A DNA stretch of 55,189 nucleotides from JBBIRM01 sp037441765 (GTDB taxonomy: Bacteria > Desulfobacterota > BSN033 > UBA1163): positions 1 through 55,189 of the forward strand of contig JBBIRM010000005.1 of assembly GCA_037441765.1 (NCBI GenBank), written 5' to 3'. The notes under the pieces were generated by a model, which did not search any database, had not been told where the DNA came from, and was given only the letters and a program-made list of their open reading frames with translations. This document shows positions 9,010 to 18,582 of the stretch, piece by piece. Position numbers and translations under genes: made by a program. Positions within the stretch are counted from its first letter, which is position 1, and every line of letters starts with the position of its first letter.

Positions 9010-9816
9010 TCAATCCGTCACACGCAATTGTAAAAGTCTGGCCATTTGGGCTGCATTCTTGGCGGCAGACCCTGCATGGCAATTATTAAAAAAGACTAGG
9101 GTCTTTACAGTGCTTTTTGAAATATCCTTAATATCTGAAATAAACTCCTTTAGCTCCTTTTCACTATATAAATAATCATACCTTACTGAAGTGGGAACGT
9201 TAAACCAGTTCGGATTTCTTCCATGAAATCGAAAGTATCCGATCTCAGAAGTGGCCTTTGGAAGGTAGGGCATCAATTTAGGCAATTTCGGCTCATCAAC
9301 TACACAAAACCCTATCCCATTTTTTTCTAAAAACTGGAAGGTTTGGTCTTTTAACCATATCTTATTCCGAAATTCAAAGACTAAAGGGATATCGGCCATC
9401 TCTTCTCGAAATCGTTCGAGATAGTCAAGATTTGACCTGTTCGGGAAGAACCCATAGGGAAATTGGGCCAGCACGCAGGCAAGTTTCCCTTCATCGATTA
9501 AGGGGGTTAGGCTATATTTAAACTTTTTAAATATCTCCTTATTATCTAAAATCTCCCCTGTCTCCTTGTCCCGTATCTCATGGGTCATCCCTTTAAAAGA
9601 TTTCACGACAAACTCAAAATCCTTGGAGGTTTTTTTTGACATTGCCGAAAAACTCTTCTGAGAAGGGAGGGTATAATAGGTGAAATTAACCTCCAGGGCA
9701 TTAAATCCCAATTCCCTCTCATAAAAAGAGAGCATATCCCTTTCTCGAATACCAATTGGGTAGATTGTCCCTTTCCAATCTAAAAAGGAGAACCCACTTG
9801 TTCCGATCTTAATCAT
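9010..9816 (-). CDS. DUF72 (YecE-like) protein
   Basis: Cytoplasmic protein of the DUF72 TIM-barrel-like family; its biochemical role is not established. It shows the family hallmarks: MIKIGTSGFSFLDWKGTIYP at the start, EVNFTYYTLPS, and the C-terminal FFNNCHAGSAAKNAAQM with ARLLQL. The open frame extends 23 codons upstream to 9885, but homologous sequence begins at the Met at 9816, so that start was chosen (268 residues). It lies 59 bp upstream of hisI on the same strand and may be transcribed with it. Confidence 0.88.
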   Translation of the reverse strand: MIKIGTSGFSFLDWKGTIYPIGIRERDMLSFYERELGFNALEVNFTYYTLPSQKSFSAMSKKTSKDFEFVVKSFKGMTHEIRDKETGEILDNKEIFKKFKYSLTPLIDEGKLACVLAQFPYGFFPNRSNLDYLERFREEMADIPLVFEFRNKIWLKDQTFQFLEKNGIGFCVVDEPKLPKLMPYLPKATSEIGYFRFHGRNPNWFNVPTSVRYDYLYSEKELKEFISDIKDISKSTVKTLVFFNNCHAGSAAKNAAQMARLLQLRVTD

Positions 9817-10015
9817 ATTAAAATAGAAGCATCTTGATAAAACATCTAATTTAATAAAAATAGACGAATTGTAACCTGTTGTCAATCTCTGGTCGAGCCT
9901 CTGCTCAGTCCATCACACCCAAAGTGAGAAAAGAAGGATTGACCTTCCTCCATATTTTCCCTTGAGTCCTGAAAAGGATTGGCCTATATTTATAACCATG
10001 GGCAGGAGGATTAAA

Positions 10016-13000
10016 ATGGAATTTCATATTTCGCGAAAGGTGCGAGATCTTTACCAGTTTGACGACTCCCTATTCACCCTCAGTGGAAATGTCATCCTAC
10101 CTAACCTACGTGCATCAAGACTGCTTGCCCATAAAATAAATGAGAAGAAGGACTTGATCAATTTCCCCGAAAAAGCGTTCAAACCAGGGCAGATCAATGC
10201 CATGGGTTTGATAGATGAAATCCTCCACTATATTGTCGGTTTGTATCGCAGGGAAAAAAATTCGCTTGCCATTGAGCAGGCATTAAACTGGCTTTATGAA
10301 AAACTGGGCAAGAAAAAAGTAGACGAGACATTAAGAAGATTTTTGGACGAATTCCCACCAGTGGCTGTTTATCGAGGAGAATTGGAACTGAATCCCTATT
10401 TAGAAGGAGAAACGGAAAGTGTACCTCATCGTCTCATCATATTGGAGGAGATGCTCATGCTCTGGTTAGCCAATATGAATCCTGCCTTTTCTCCCTTCAT
10501 CGAACTCTTTGATGATACCCCTTTAAAAGAAGAAACCTCATACTTGGCAATGATTGAAGGACTCTATCAATTCTTTAACACCCAACCCTTCTTCGGTCCA
10601 GAACACCAGAATCTGGTGGATATGCTTCGGAGCCCTGCTTTATTAGTCCCCCATTCCCTTAAGGGACAGTTGGAGTATATCCGTGATAAATGGGGTTACC
10701 TTTTAGGCCCATATCTTTTAAGACTTCTCAGTGGTCTTGATTTTATAAATGAGGAAGAAATTGCCGAACTGCGAAGAATGGCAATTTGGGAACGCCCATC
10801 CGTGGAGGTTTATGAATACCTTGGGATGGAGGAGGAACCAGAGCGTTTTAGCCATGACCTCGAATGGATGCCCAGGGTGGTATTGATGGCAAAAAATATT
10901 TATGTATGGCTACATCAACTTTCTCGAAAATATAAGCGCTCAATCTACAGGCTTGATCAAATCCCTGATGAAGAACTTGACCTCTTGGCCAACCAAGGGT
11001 TCACAGGGTTGTGGCTCATCGGTGTCTGGGAAAGGAGCCTCGCCTCAAAGAGGATCAAAGAGATCATGGGTGATCCTGATGCTGTGGCCTCAGCCTATTC
11101 TCTGTTCGATTATCAGATTGCAGGTGACCTCGGGGGTGAAGCGTCATTTCAAAATTTTAAAGATCGCTGCTGGAGGCATGGCATTCGGTTGGCAAGTGAT
11201 ATTGTACCAAATCATATGGGAATTGACTCAAAATGGGTGATTGAGCATCCTGACTGGTTTATTTCATTGGATCACCCTCCATTCCCTTCATATCGTTTCA
11301 GCGGACCAGACCTTTCATGGAGTGAAGAAGTAGGGATTTATATTGAAGACCATTATTATGACCGAAGCGATGCAGCGGTCGTCTTTAAACGTGTGGATCG
11401 CAACAATGGAGAGGAGATATATCTTTACCATGGAAACGATGGCACCCGAATGCCCTGGAATGATACTGCCCAATTGAATTTCCTGAAAGAAGAGGTTCGC
11501 GAGACGGTCATCCAGACCATTCTCCATGTTGCCAGAAAATTTCCTATCATCCGTTTTGATGCTGCAATGACCCTAACCAAAAGACATTATCAGCGTCTCT
11601 GGTTCCCAGAGCCAGGGACAGGCGGGGCCATTCCATCACGAGCAGAATATGGAATGACTAAGGAGGAATTTAATCGACATATGCCTGAAGAATTCTGGCG
11701 ACAGGTGGTTGACCGGGTCGCTCAGGAAGTTCCCGACACCCTACTTCTGGCAGAAGCCTTTTGGCTGTTAGAGGGTTTTTTTGTCAGGACTTTGGGAATG
11801 CACCGTGTTTATAATAGTGCCTTTATGAATATGCTCAAAGATGAAGAGAATGCCAAATATCGTTCTGTCTTGAAGAACACACTCGAATTCAATCCCGAGA
11901 TCCTCAAGCGATTTGTCAATTTTATGAGTAACCCGGATGAGGAGACGGCTGTGACCCAATTCGGCAAGGGAGATAAATATTTCGGGATCTGCACTATGAT
12001 GGTAACTCTGCCTGGACTTCCCATGTTTGCCCATGGTCAGGTTGAAGGGTTCAGTGAAAGGTACGGGATGGAATATCGATTTGCCAAATGGGATGAACAG
12101 CCTGATCAGGAATTGCTCAACCGCCATGAGAGAGAGATTTTCCCCCTGATGAAACGTCGTCATCTGTTTTCAGATGTTAAACATTTTTTACTCTACGATT
12201 TTTTCACCCCCGAAGGCTTTGTAAATGAGAATGTCTTTGCTTATTCCAATTGTTACGAGCATGAACGAGCCTTAATCGTCTATCACAATAAATATGATTT
12301 CGCATACGGATGGATAAGAACTTCTGTTGCCTATTCGGTGAAGATAGACAAAGGCGAGGGACGTCAATTGATTCAAAAAACCTTAGGGGAAGGTCTCGGG
12401 TTACATGATGATCCTGCCTACTTTTGCATCTTCAGAGACCATGTGAATGGCCTTGAATATATACGCAATTGCAAAGAACTCTATGAGAAAGGGTTATACG
12501 TGGAACTGGGTGCCTATAAATATCATGTCTTTCTGGACTTTAAAGAGGTTCGGGATAACCAATGGAATCATTATGCCCAAGTAGCACTCTCTTTAAACGG
12601 TCGTGGTGTTCCGAGCATTGAAGAGGTACTTAAAGAGGTCAGATTGCAACCAATTCAAAACGCCTTTAAGGAGTTGGTTAATGCAGATCTAATCCACCGA
12701 TTGATGGAGGTCCGCGTCACTCAACCACAGGGTCAACTTGATCAGATGTTGATAGGAGAAATTGAAAAAATGATGGTTAATCTTCTAAGGCAAATAAAAC
12801 AGTTCTGCGAAGGGAGAGGGGACGAGGTGGCGATTGCCCGAGAGGTAAAGCAGAAACTCGAAGCCATCTTATATTTACCCATCATTACCAGTCGATATCC
12901 ACAGATCCAACCAAAAGGAGTCAAGGAGGCGGCAGAATACCTCCATAAAAAATTAACCGATTCGGTTGAGATTTGGGCCACACTTCTTATTTGGCTATTT

Positions 13001-13483
13001 GTCCATACCCTTGGAAAGGTGGTAAGCCAAAGGGATTTCGTAGAACGAAGTTATACACTCATTGACAAATTTAGACTGGATGAAATCATAAGAGGGGTTC
13101 TCAAGGATCTGGAGTTTGAGGAGAGACTTATCTGGAGATCTTTACTGCTGATCAAAATTCTCACTTGCCATCAGAGATGGTTTGAGGATGAGAAAGCCGT
13201 CAGAGCATTAGAAAAAATCTTTAAGGATAACAAAGCACAATATTTTTTAGGAGTAAATCAATATGACGGTATTTGGTGGTTCAAAAAAGAATCCTTTGAA
13301 GAACTTCTCTGGTGGTTGTTGCTTATCTCAGCCATTGAAATCGGGTTTGATCCTCTTCGTCCAATCAACGAGATGATGAAAAAATTGGAGATGTGTTGGT
13401 CAATGATTGAGAAACTTCAGGAAGCCAAGACCTACTCCGAATACCAAGTTGAAAAACTGCTGGAGACCCTGAGGAAGTTTTAA
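10016..13483 (+). CDS. very large GH13 alpha-amylase-family protein
   Basis: A 1155-residue protein with a central GH13 barrel set between an N-terminal region of about 310 residues and a long C-terminal region without recognisable motifs. Catalytic regions seen: DIVPNHMG (region I, about residue 395), IIRFDAA (region II, Asp nucleophile, about 512) and LLAEAFW (region III, Glu acid/base, about 577). Region IV, normally NHD, reads SNPDEE (about 638): the transition-state Asp could still be present but the His is Pro. No signal peptide is seen, so it is probably cytoplasmic and acts on alpha-glucans or their phosphates or nucleotides. Start at ATG 10016 behind AGGAGG; an upstream frame to 9962 lacks such a site. 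Substrate unknown. Confidence 0.8.
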   Translation: MEFHISRKVRDLYQFDDSLFTLSGNVILPNLRASRLLAHKINEKKDLINFPEKAFKPGQINAMGLIDEILHYIVGLYRREKNSLAIEQALNWLYEKLGKKKVDETLRRFLDEFPPVAVYRGELELNPYLEGETESVPHRLIILEEMLMLWLANMNPAFSPFIELFDDTPLKEETSYLAMIEGLYQFFNTQPFFGPEHQNLVDMLRSPALLVPHSLKGQLEYIRDKWGYLLGPYLLRLLSGLDFINEEEIAELRRMAIWERPSVEVYEYLGMEEEPERFSHDLEWMPRVVLMAKNIYVWLHQLSRKYKRSIYRLDQIPDEELDLLANQGFTGLWLIGVWERSLASKRIKEIMGDPDAVASAYSLFDYQIAGDLGGEASFQNFKDRCWRHGIRLASDIVPNHMGIDSKWVIEHPDWFISLDHPPFPSYRFSGPDLSWSEEVGIYIEDHYYDRSDAAVVFKRVDRNNGEEIYLYHGNDGTRMPWNDTAQLNFLKEEVRETVIQTILHVARKFPIIRFDAAMTLTKRHYQRLWFPEPGTGGAIPSRAEYGMTKEEFNRHMPEEFWRQVVDRVAQEVPDTLLLAEAFWLLEGFFVRTLGMHRVYNSAFMNMLKDEENAKYRSVLKNTLEFNPEILKRFVNFMSNPDEETAVTQFGKGDKYFGICTMMVTLPGLPMFAHGQVEGFSERYGMEYRFAKWDEQPDQELLNRHEREIFPLMKRRHLFSDVKHFLLYDFFTPEGFVNENVFAYSNCYEHERALIVYHNKYDFAYGWIRTSVAYSVKIDKGEGRQLIQKTLGEGLGLHDDPAYFCIFRDHVNGLEYIRNCKELYEKGLYVELGAYKYHVFLDFKEVRDNQWNHYAQVALSLNGRGVPSIEEVLKEVRLQPIQNAFKELVNADLIHRLMEVRVTQPQGQLDQMLIGEIEKMMVNLLRQIKQFCEGRGDEVAIAREVKQKLEAILYLPIITSRYPQIQPKGVKEAAEYLHKKLTDSVEIWATLLIWLFVHTLGKVVSQRDFVERSYTLIDKFRLDEIIRGVLKDLEFEERLIWRSLLLIKILTCHQRWFEDEKAVRALEKIFKDNKAQYFLGVNQYDGIWWFKKESFEELLWWLLLISAIEIGFDPLRPINEMMKKLEMCWSMIEKLQEAKTYSEYQVEKLLETLRKF

Positions 13484-13503
13484 TTAAAACCCCCAATCCC
13501 CAT

Positions 13504-14658
13504 TCAATAGAGGCCAGCCCAAGTTAGGGTCCAATCTCCGAACTTTTCGTTTACCCGATCCATTGCCCTAAGGAGATTTTCCTTCTTATTCGGTTTTTCA
13601 AAGAGGTCTAATTGGTATCCCTCTTTTTTCAATTCAGACATCCCAACTCCTAAAAGTCTAATCGGTTTGGGGTGGTTAATCGACTCAAAGAGCTCCAACG
13701 CATGCTTAAATATTTCATTACCGCTATTCATCCATTGGGAGAGGGTCTTTTGTTTGGAAAAGGTAAAAAAATCTGAGTAACGGATAGTAATGGCAATCCT
13801 CCTTCCATAAAACCCTTCAATTCTCATCCTTCTTGAGACCTTCTCGGAAAGCAGTAAGAAGACTTTCTTAATCCTTTTCAGGTCAGAGGTATCCTCTTCA
13901 AAGGTAACACTATGGCTTATAGATTTTGGATCTCCCTCTTCCTCAAAGGGAACAACAGGGCTATCGTCTAAACCTAAACCCATCTCTTTGAGTCTTTCGC
14001 CAAGGACCCCAAACCTTTCTCTTAAGACAGAGGTAGAAACCCTCCCCAACTGCCCACAGGTAAATATCCCCATTGAATTCAAAGTCTCTTTCAGTTTTGG
14101 ACCAATCCCATTGAGTTTCTCCACAGGGAGGTCTCTGAGGATTTCCTCAACCTCTTCATCTTTAATTATCATTAAGCCATCGGGTTTCTGGAGACGGCTT
14201 CCCAACTTTGCAAGAAGTTTATTGGGGGCGATACCAATGGAGCAGGTTAATTTTTCCTCATTTCGAATTCTCTCTTTTATCAATTTGCCAATATGGAAAG
14301 GTGTTTTAAAGAGAAGGATAGAATCTGTGATATCAAGATAGGCTTCATCAATAGAGGCGATTTCTACAAGGGGGGTGTAATTTTTAAGGAGAGTAAAAAT
14401 TCTGGAGGCTGTCTCTGTATATTTTGAATGGTCCCCTTCAACCAGAATCAAATGTGGACATCTCCTCTTGGCTTCTTGAACAGAGATCCCTGCCCTAATC
14501 CTATAAGACCTTGCTTCGTAGTTAGCCGATGTTATGACACTTCGAGGAAGGGACCCGCAAACCGCTGCTGGCTTTCCTTTAAGTGATGGATCATCCCTCT
14601 GCTCTACAGAGATAAAAAAGGCATCCATGTCGATGTGTAAAATAATTCGATTAACCAT
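13504..14658 (-). CDS. dinB: DNA polymerase IV (Y-family, error-prone)
   Basis: Translesion polymerase of 384 residues. The N-terminal HIDMDAFFISVEQRDDP carries the first catalytic Asp. SIDEAYLDIT holds the Asp-Glu pair. The thumb HhH region (VEKLNGIGPKLKETLNSMGI) and the little-finger domain follow. A C-terminal QLDLF resembles a beta-clamp-binding peptide (consensus QL-x-L-F) and lies near GYQLDLFEKPNK. It begins 9 bp after the lexA stop, so it is expected to be in the SOS operon and induced by DNA damage. Confidence 0.96.
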   Translation of the reverse strand: MVNRIILHIDMDAFFISVEQRDDPSLKGKPAAVCGSLPRSVITSANYEARSYRIRAGISVQEAKRRCPHLILVEGDHSKYTETASRIFTLLKNYTPLVEIASIDEAYLDITDSILLFKTPFHIGKLIKERIRNEEKLTCSIGIAPNKLLAKLGSRLQKPDGLMIIKDEEVEEILRDLPVEKLNGIGPKLKETLNSMGIFTCGQLGRVSTSVLRERFGVLGERLKEMGLGLDDSPVVPFEEEGDPKSISHSVTFEEDTSDLKRIKKVFLLLSEKVSRRMRIEGFYGRRIAITIRYSDFFTFSKQKTLSQWMNSGNEIFKHALELFESINHPKPIRLLGVGMSELKKEGYQLDLFEKPNKKENLLRAMDRVNEKFGDWTLTWAGLY

Positions 14659-14667
14659 AAACCCTCT

Positions 14668-15279
14668 TTATATTTTCCTAAATATCCCTATCACTTTCCC
14701 AATGATGGTAAATTTATTATCTCCTTTTTTTACCACTATGGGCTCCATCCTCGGATTAGCAGGTTCAAGGCGGATGAAATCCCTCTCTTTAAATATTCTT
14801 TTGATCGTTGCCTCATCTTCGATCAATGCCACAACAATCTCCCCACTCTCCGCATCGGATTGTTGTTTAACCAAGGCAAAATCCCCATCCTGAATATGAG
14901 CATCAATCATACTCTCCCCACGAACACGGAGAAGAAAGACATTCTCAGAATTTACAAGATTTCGATCGAAGTTGAGGTATCCCTCCAAATTTTCAATTGC
15001 AAGGATTGGTTCTCCTGCTCTTACCCCTCCAATAATTGGAATCGCCACCACCCCTCCAGGCGAAAACCCGAGAATTTCAATTGCTCTTGATCCCCCTGGA
15101 ACTCTTCTTATAAATCCCTTTTTCTCAAGAATATTGAGTATTTTTTGTGGCCCCCTTGGACTTTTAAGCCCAAAATGTTTGGCTACTTCCCTTAAGGTAG
15201 GCGGAAATCCTTTTTTAAGGATAAAATCCCTTAAAAAATCCAATACTTCCTTCTGTTTTTTCGTTAAGTTATCTCTCAT
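14668..15279 (-). CDS. lexA: LexA repressor
   Basis: SOS repressor with self-cleavage. From ATG 15279 it has 203 residues: an N-terminal winged helix (about 1-65, LTKKQKEVLDFL...PTLREVAKHFGL), the cleavage pair Ala88-Gly89 (GVRAGEP), Ser123 (GESM) and Lys160 (EATIKRI). The spacings 88 to 123 and 123 to 160 equal those of E. coli LexA (84, 119, 156). The open frame reaches ATG 15309, but that start lies inside the palindromic operator. ATG 15279 has GAGGG five bases upstream and gives the usual LexA length. dinB follows directly. Confidence 0.96.
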   Translation of the reverse strand: MRDNLTKKQKEVLDFLRDFILKKGFPPTLREVAKHFGLKSPRGPQKILNILEKKGFIRRVPGGSRAIEILGFSPGGVVAIPIIGGVRAGEPILAIENLEGYLNFDRNLVNSENVFLLRVRGESMIDAHIQDGDFALVKQQSDAESGEIVVALIEDEATIKRIFKERDFIRLEPANPRMEPIVVKKGDNKFTIIGKVIGIFRKI

Positions 15280-15288
15280 TTCCCTCAT

Positions 15289-15308
15289 TGGTATACATAT
15301 GTATACCA
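15289..15308. promoter_or_regulatory. perfect 20-bp palindrome, probable LexA operator
   Basis: TGGTATACATATGTATACCA reads the same on both strands. It lies 10 bp upstream of the chosen lexA start and covers the -10 region of the lexA promoter, the expected place for autorepression. It does not match the E. coli CTG-N10-CAG box. LexA boxes vary between phyla, so assigning it to LexA is an inference from position. Confidence 0.6.
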
Positions 15309-15326
15309 TTTTTAAAAAAATGTCAA
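15299..15326 (-). promoter_or_regulatory. lexA promoter
   Basis: On the minus strand a perfect TTGACA (15321-15326) is followed by T- and A-rich spacer. TATACA lies at 15-bp spacing (15300-15305) and the alternative TACATA at 17 bp. Either -10 lies within the palindrome, so a bound repressor would block polymerase. Confidence 0.5.
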
Positions 15327-15423
15327 GGGAAAATTATCGAACCTTCTAAAAATATTAAAAATTATGGTATGTTCGAAAAGAATGCTTAAGGCGCAAATTA
15401 AATTAAGCAATTATAAAATAAGC

Positions 15424-15452
15424 ACTTGAACCCTGAAATACTCGAATCCTTT
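15424..15452. repeat. second copy of a 29-nt intergenic degenerate repeat
   Basis: Matches 7649-7677 at 23 of 29 positions, with both ends conserved (GAACCC and CTCGAATCCTTT) and a variable middle. It lies in the 208-bp gap upstream of lexA. No other function is seen. Confidence 0.4.
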
Positions 15453-15487
15453 TTAGTACCTAAATTGGGGAGAACATAATTTATAAA

Positions 15488-16210
15488 TTATGGAGGTAGA
15501 GGAAAGTAAATTAACTCGAAAAGGGATGAAAAGGATTCCAAATTCTCCTCGATTTCTGCTTGGAGAAGTTGAGAGAAGGTATCCAAGATGACAACTGCAT
15601 TACTGGGTGCATCTCCTTTACTTTTTGTCTCCCGGATAGCAGAGGAAATCCTGTTGCAAATGCCTCGATTAACTTTCTGAACCATAGAATATGCTCGATC
15701 AAGAAGGTCCAATGATAAATCCGGCTGTCCCCTCCTCTTTGCAATAAAATATTGGCTCAAAAGATGCAGCGAAATGGAGCGAATGATGGTCTCCTCCTCA
15801 GTTGAAAAAGGGAGATGAAATCTCGCCATGGGCTTAAGGAAGTCCATAACTGGGCAATTACTTGTGGCCATAATGATTCCAAAGATAGAGGAAAGGCCTT
15901 TTTGAACAGGGCACTCTTTCCAATAGTTTCTTTCTGCTGTGTAAACGGTGATCCGAACAGTCTCAGTAGACTCGATCTCTTTGAAATGTTCGATCAGATC
16001 AGAAATATTTGCTGCAATCGGGCAATAAGGCTCTTTCTCTTTTATAAGCGGGCATCCGTCACAAGGGTAGTGCTCCAGTTTTGTCCAGGGTGGAAGAGGC
16101 GACTTTCGCTCTGAGATTAGAGAGATTTTCTCTCTATCCAGTTTTAGGGGATAGAAATACTTCTTTCCATCTTGAAATTCAAACTCATAAGTAATGTTGA
16201 TGGTGGACAT
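15488..16210 (-). CDS. conserved-looking hypothetical protein, Cys-rich N-terminal half
   Basis: A 240-residue soluble protein not recognised with certainty; it resembles uncharacterised deltaproteobacterial proteins (possibly the DUF6901 type). The N-terminal part is beta-rich (INITYEFEFQDGKKYFYPLKL). Six cysteines follow: C-x2-C in YPCDGCPL, then EPYCPI, KECPV and ATSNCPV, all but one preceding Pro. These could bind a metal or Fe-S cluster. The C-terminal half looks helical (SISLHLLSQYFIAKRRGQPDLSL). It stands alone between lexA and the dehydrogenase operon, with no partner. No function is proposed. Confidence 0.7.
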   Translation of the reverse strand: MSTINITYEFEFQDGKKYFYPLKLDREKISLISERKSPLPPWTKLEHYPCDGCPLIKEKEPYCPIAANISDLIEHFKEIESTETVRITVYTAERNYWKECPVQKGLSSIFGIIMATSNCPVMDFLKPMARFHLPFSTEEETIIRSISLHLLSQYFIAKRRGQPDLSLDLLDRAYSMVQKVNRGICNRISSAIRETKSKGDAPSNAVVILDTFSQLLQAEIEENLESFSSLFELIYFPLPP

Positions 16211-16267
16211 AACATTTTAAGAATGAAAAATAAACTAAGATGTTTCAATTGGGGTTCAGTACCCATT

Positions 16268-17515
16268 TCAAGTTTCTAAGAGGATAAGATCTGGATCTTC
16301 GAGGCGAGCGATAACGGTATTAAGAAACCTTGCCGCCTCTGCACCATCCACCACACGATGATCGAAAGAGAGGGCTAATGGAAGGATCTTTCGGATTACC
16401 ACCTTACCACCCCTTACCACCGGCACTTCTCTGATTTTCCCCACGCCAAGAATGGCTACCTCCGGATAATTGATAATTGGAGTTCCGTAAATTCCTCCTA
16501 AGGCTCCATAGTTGGTGATAGTAAAGGTTCCTCCCTTTAGGTCTGCCAGATCGATTGTCCTATTTCTTGCCTTCTCCGCCAACTGAGTGAGTTCTTGACC
16601 TATTTGGAGGATCGATTTGTCTTTAGCATTCTTCACTACGGGAACCATTAATCCTTCAGGGGTGTCAGTGGCAAAGCCAATATTATAGTACTTTTTTAGA
16701 ATAATCTCTTCATTCTCATCATCTAAGGTAGCGTTGAGATAAGGGTGTTCTATCAATCCGGCCACAACAGCTTTTACAATAAATGGAAGAATTGTGAGTT
16801 TTATCCCTTTCTTTTCCGCTACCTTCTTTTCCTTCTCCCTGATCACCCACAACTCCGTTACATCCGCTTCATCTATCGTGGTGACATGTGGTGCGGTATA
16901 TTTCGATCTGACCATGGCCTTTGCAATGGATCGCCTTATCCCTCTAAGAGGGACATGCTCCACATATCCATAGAGGTCATATTTCTTGACCTTGCTGATC
17001 TTTATTTCCTGATCTAAAGGCTTTTCCTTAGTCTCTGCAAAAAGTCGGACATCCTTTTCTAAAACCCTTCCCTCAGGACCTGTCCCTTTTACTCGGTTAA
17101 TATCTACTCCCAATTCTTTTGCCAGGGCCCTAACCGCAGGGGTTGCCAATACATGTTCCCTGAGAAAAGACGGTTTTACTTCTGTTTGAATGGAAGGAAT
17201 CTCTTCAGGAGCCTCCTCAAGTTCACCTACCACTCCAACCGATTTGGGCTTTTGGGGTTGTGGTTCGAAGACCTCCCCTTTTTCGCCGATAATAACGATT
17301 ACCTGACCTACTTTTACAATCTCTCTCTCTCTTGCTAATATTTTGAGAATAACCCCTGTCTTTGGAGAAGGGATCTCTGCAAGTGCCTTATCAGTTTCAA
17401 CTTCAACAAGGGGATCGCCCTCTTTTACTTCATCTCCTTCCTTAACAAGCCAGCGAACAATCTCTCCCTCGGTCAACCCCTCGCCAATGTCAGGAAACTT
17501 AAATTCAAATGGCAT
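16268..17515 (-). CDS. pdhC: 2-oxoacid dehydrogenase E2 (dihydrolipoamide acyltransferase)
   Basis: Transfers the acyl group from E1 to CoA through a swinging lipoyl arm. The 415 residues contain one lipoyl domain (Lys43 in VETDKA is the lipoylation site), a Pro/Glu/Val-rich linker, a peripheral-subunit-binding domain (TPAVRALAKELGVDINRVKGTGPEGRV split here by position, about 130-165) and the C-terminal catalytic domain with FDHRVVDGA (HxxxDG). It is last in an E1alpha-E1beta-E2 operon. No E3 gene is nearby, so lipoamide dehydrogenase must come from elsewhere. Pyruvate is the likeliest substrate; branched-chain 2-oxoacids or acetoin are possible. Confidence 0.9.
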   Translation of the reverse strand: MPFEFKFPDIGEGLTEGEIVRWLVKEGDEVKEGDPLVEVETDKALAEIPSPKTGVILKILAREREIVKVGQVIVIIGEKGEVFEPQPQKPKSVGVVGELEEAPEEIPSIQTEVKPSFLREHVLATPAVRALAKELGVDINRVKGTGPEGRVLEKDVRLFAETKEKPLDQEIKISKVKKYDLYGYVEHVPLRGIRRSIAKAMVRSKYTAPHVTTIDEADVTELWVIREKEKKVAEKKGIKLTILPFIVKAVVAGLIEHPYLNATLDDENEEIILKKYYNIGFATDTPEGLMVPVVKNAKDKSILQIGQELTQLAEKARNRTIDLADLKGGTFTITNYGALGGIYGTPIINYPEVAILGVGKIREVPVVRGGKVVIRKILPLALSFDHRVVDGAEAARFLNTVIARLEDPDLILLET

Positions 17516-17550
17516 AATACCTCCTATAATACAATACCAAATGTCAAAGT

Positions 17551-18528
17551 TCAGAAGCTCATCACCTTTTTTACGGCCATCACAATCCTCTTAGGATTGG
17601 GAAGATAGTAATGTTCAGATTTTAGTAAGGGAACAGGTATATCAAATCCTGTCACCCTCTCGATGGGTGCTTGAAGAGAGAGAAGTGCCTTCTCATTGAT
17701 CTGGGCAATAATCTCTGCACCCAAACCACAGGTCTTGGGTGCTTCATGAACAATCACTCCTCTTCCTGTTTTCCTAATAGAATTCACTATAGTCTCAATA
17801 TCCATTGGAAAGACGGTTCTAAGATCAATGATCTCAACATCAATATTATCCCCTCTCAACTTTTCAGCTGCACTGAATACCTCCCTCACCATTGCCCCCC
17901 AGGCAATCACTGTTACGTCTTTCCCCTCCTTAATCAACCTCGCCTTACCAATAGGTATGGTATAATCCCCTTCAGGAACTTCTTCCCGAATTGCACGATA
18001 GATTCGCTTTGGCTCAAGGAAAAGAACAGGGTCTGGATCTCGAATGGAAGAGATAAGAAGTCCTTTGGCCTCATAGGGAGTGGAGGGGATAACAACCTTT
18101 ATCCCTGGAGTGTGTGCTAAGATCGCCTCTGGGCTTTCAGAATGATGTTCAGGAGCATGAATGCCACCTCCATAAGGAACTCGAATGACCATCTGGCAGG
18201 TGAATCTTCCTCTTGAGCGATTTCTTATTCGACCAATATGGTTGGTAATCTGATCAAGACATGGATAAAGAAACCCATCAAACTGAATCTCTGCGACAGG
18301 CCGAAGTCCATTGAGAGCCATTCCCATGGCTGTTCCAACAATGCCTGACTCTGCCAGAGGTGTATCAATAACCCGCTCAGGTCCAAACCTTTCTTGAAGC
18401 CCGTCGGTAACTCGGAAAACCCCTCCTTCTCTCCCCACATCTTCACCCAGGATCACAATCCGATTGTCCCTTTCCATCTCCTCTAGGAGAGCCATATTAA
18501 TTGCCTCTACCATATTAAGTTTACTCAT
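17551..18528 (-). CDS. pdhB: 2-oxoacid dehydrogenase E1, beta subunit
   Basis: The 325-residue beta chain of a heterotetrameric thiamine-diphosphate E1. It has the pyrimidine-binding domain (MALLEEMERDNRIVILGEDVGREGGVFRVTDGL; only part quoted in each motif here) with GEDVG, DTPLAESGIVGTAMGMA, the HAPEHHSESPEA motif and the C-terminal transketolase fold (GRGVIVHEAP). It is 54 bp downstream of the alpha gene and 35 bp upstream of E2 on the same strand. Substrate choice as for the alpha subunit. Confidence 0.93.
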   Translation of the reverse strand: MSKLNMVEAINMALLEEMERDNRIVILGEDVGREGGVFRVTDGLQERFGPERVIDTPLAESGIVGTAMGMALNGLRPVAEIQFDGFLYPCLDQITNHIGRIRNRSRGRFTCQMVIRVPYGGGIHAPEHHSESPEAILAHTPGIKVVIPSTPYEAKGLLISSIRDPDPVLFLEPKRIYRAIREEVPEGDYTIPIGKARLIKEGKDVTVIAWGAMVREVFSAAEKLRGDNIDVEIIDLRTVFPMDIETIVNSIRKTGRGVIVHEAPKTCGLGAEIIAQINEKALLSLQAPIERVTGFDIPVPLLKSEHYYLPNPKRIVMAVKKVMSF

Positions 18529-18582
18529 TGACTATCCCTCCTTCGAAGATAAAGTGATCGTGTCTCTTACAGGCAGAAGACC

